Assembly (NCBI RefSeq): GCF_001705515.1
Contig: NZ_MDJS01000002.1
Span: forward strand, 434,001 to 498,000
Direction of reading: 5' to 3'
Length of the DNA: 64,000 nt
Source of the DNA: Mucilaginibacter sp. PPCGB 2223
Lineage (GTDB): Bacteria > Bacteroidota > Bacteroidia > Sphingobacteriales > Sphingobacteriaceae
This document shows positions 63,682 to 64,000 of this stretch, in pieces. Every line of letters starts with the position of its first letter. Within the stretch, counting starts at the first letter, position 1. A program made the translations under genes and the position numbers. Below the pieces are notes generated by a model. The model was not told where the DNA came from, did no database searches, and worked only from the letters and a program-made list of their open reading frames with translations.

Positions 63682-64000
63682 ATGAATAAAAAATATCCCT
63701 GGAAGCAAGCGATCATCACCGGCATTGCGGTTGGTTTAGTCGCCGTTACTACCTTCAGCCTGGGCAAGCAGGCGCACCTGAATATCAATGCAGCAACCTT
63801 ACGCGGACTGACAGGATTGTTGACCCTGGTGATCTTAGGAATTGGTATTTATATTGGTATGCAAAGTATCAAAACCGCGAACAGCGGCAACCTGACCTAC
63901 GGGCAGGCGGTATTTACCGGATTTATTATTGCGGTGGTTACCGGTATGATAACGGCCCTTGTGAGCGTCGTTTACTGCACGGCCGTTGATCCGGGTTATT
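63682..64000 (+). CDS. DUF4199-like membrane protein, N-terminal part (runs off the window)
   Basis: The open frame from the ATG at 63682 reaches the window end (106 codons). It starts MNKKYPWKQAIITGIAVG with a first membrane helix, then a second (LTGLLTLVILGIGIYIGMQSI) and a third (VFTGFIIAVVTGMITALVSVV). The spacing and the motif GNLTYGQAVFTG match DUF4199 proteins of Bacteroidota, which have unknown function and often lie near glycosyltransferase or LuxR-type genes. It follows the HTH membrane gene by 29 bp. Confidence 0.75.
   Translation, partial: MNKKYPWKQAIITGIAVGLVAVTTFSLGKQAHLNINAATLRGLTGLLTLVILGIGIYIGMQSIKTANSGNLTYGQAVFTGFIIAVVTGMITALVSVVYCTAVDPGY

Overview
The window comes from a Bacteroidota genome, most likely the family Sphingobacteriaceae and close to Mucilaginibacter or Pedobacter. 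This rests on gene content, not a database search: a SusC/SusD pair, two GH92 mannosidases, type IX secretion (T9SS) sorting domains together with PorV, A-rich start regions without strong Shine-Dalgarno sequences, one promoter fitting the Bacteroidota TTTG/TAnnTTTG consensus, and dispersed hairpin-rich intergenic repeats. No rRNA, tRNA, CRISPR array or insertion-sequence transposase was seen.

Layout. 1-2101 (-): NEW3-domain membrane protein, ABC ATPase and ABC permease (cut by the window edge). 2530-4965 (-): NHL-propeller protein with a T9SS tail. 5106-5404: broken esterase remnant. 5551-8210 (+): two BNR-repeat lipoproteins. 8477-26814: a carbohydrate-utilisation locus with two GH92 enzymes, a convergent LacI regulator, and then an apparent operon of myo-inositol oxygenase, SusC, SusD, an HGSNAT-like membrane acetyltransferase, a sodium:solute symporter, a GH28-like enzyme and a GH89 alpha-N-acetylglucosaminidase. 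26856-28485 (-): SDR oxidoreductase and Crp/Fnr regulator. 28706-33287 (+): KatG, an SGNH hydrolase and a DUF885 metallopeptidase. 33370-37526: a serine beta-lactamase-fold hydrolase divergent from blaI-blaR1, with two copies of one operator between them. 37557-39397: AlkB-like oxygenase, DUF72 protein and two very small genes. 39646-46904 (-): PgpA and a tellurium-resistance-type (ter) cassette with TerC, a protein of unknown family, TelA, three TerD proteins, a PRTase-like protein and a HAD protein. 47084-49492: an AT-rich coiled-coil membrane gene between inverted repeats of about 280 bp. 49682-50710: orphan phage-terminase small-subunit-like ORF extended by repeat DNA. 50850-64000: PorV, class I aldolase, a sigma/anti-sigma pair beside a 1828-residue T9SS surface protein with three seven-repeat propellers, a DUF4239 protein, a phytoene-desaturase-like oxidoreductase, an ECF sigma factor, a LuxR-type HTH membrane protein and the start of a DUF4199 protein.

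How the genes may work together. The carbohydrate locus combines alpha-mannose removal, N-acetylation of terminal glucosamine, alpha-GlcNAc removal, sodium-coupled uptake and oxidation of free inositol to glucuronate. I infer, without proof, that the target may be a glycan attached to inositol, such as a plant GIPC sphingolipid headgroup or a GPI-type glycan. The ter cassette resembles the predicted Ter stress systems that pair TerC/TerD/TelA with PRTase and HAD enzymes, but carries an unfamiliar 320-residue partner. The 47-50 kb segment is accessory, repeat-built DNA.
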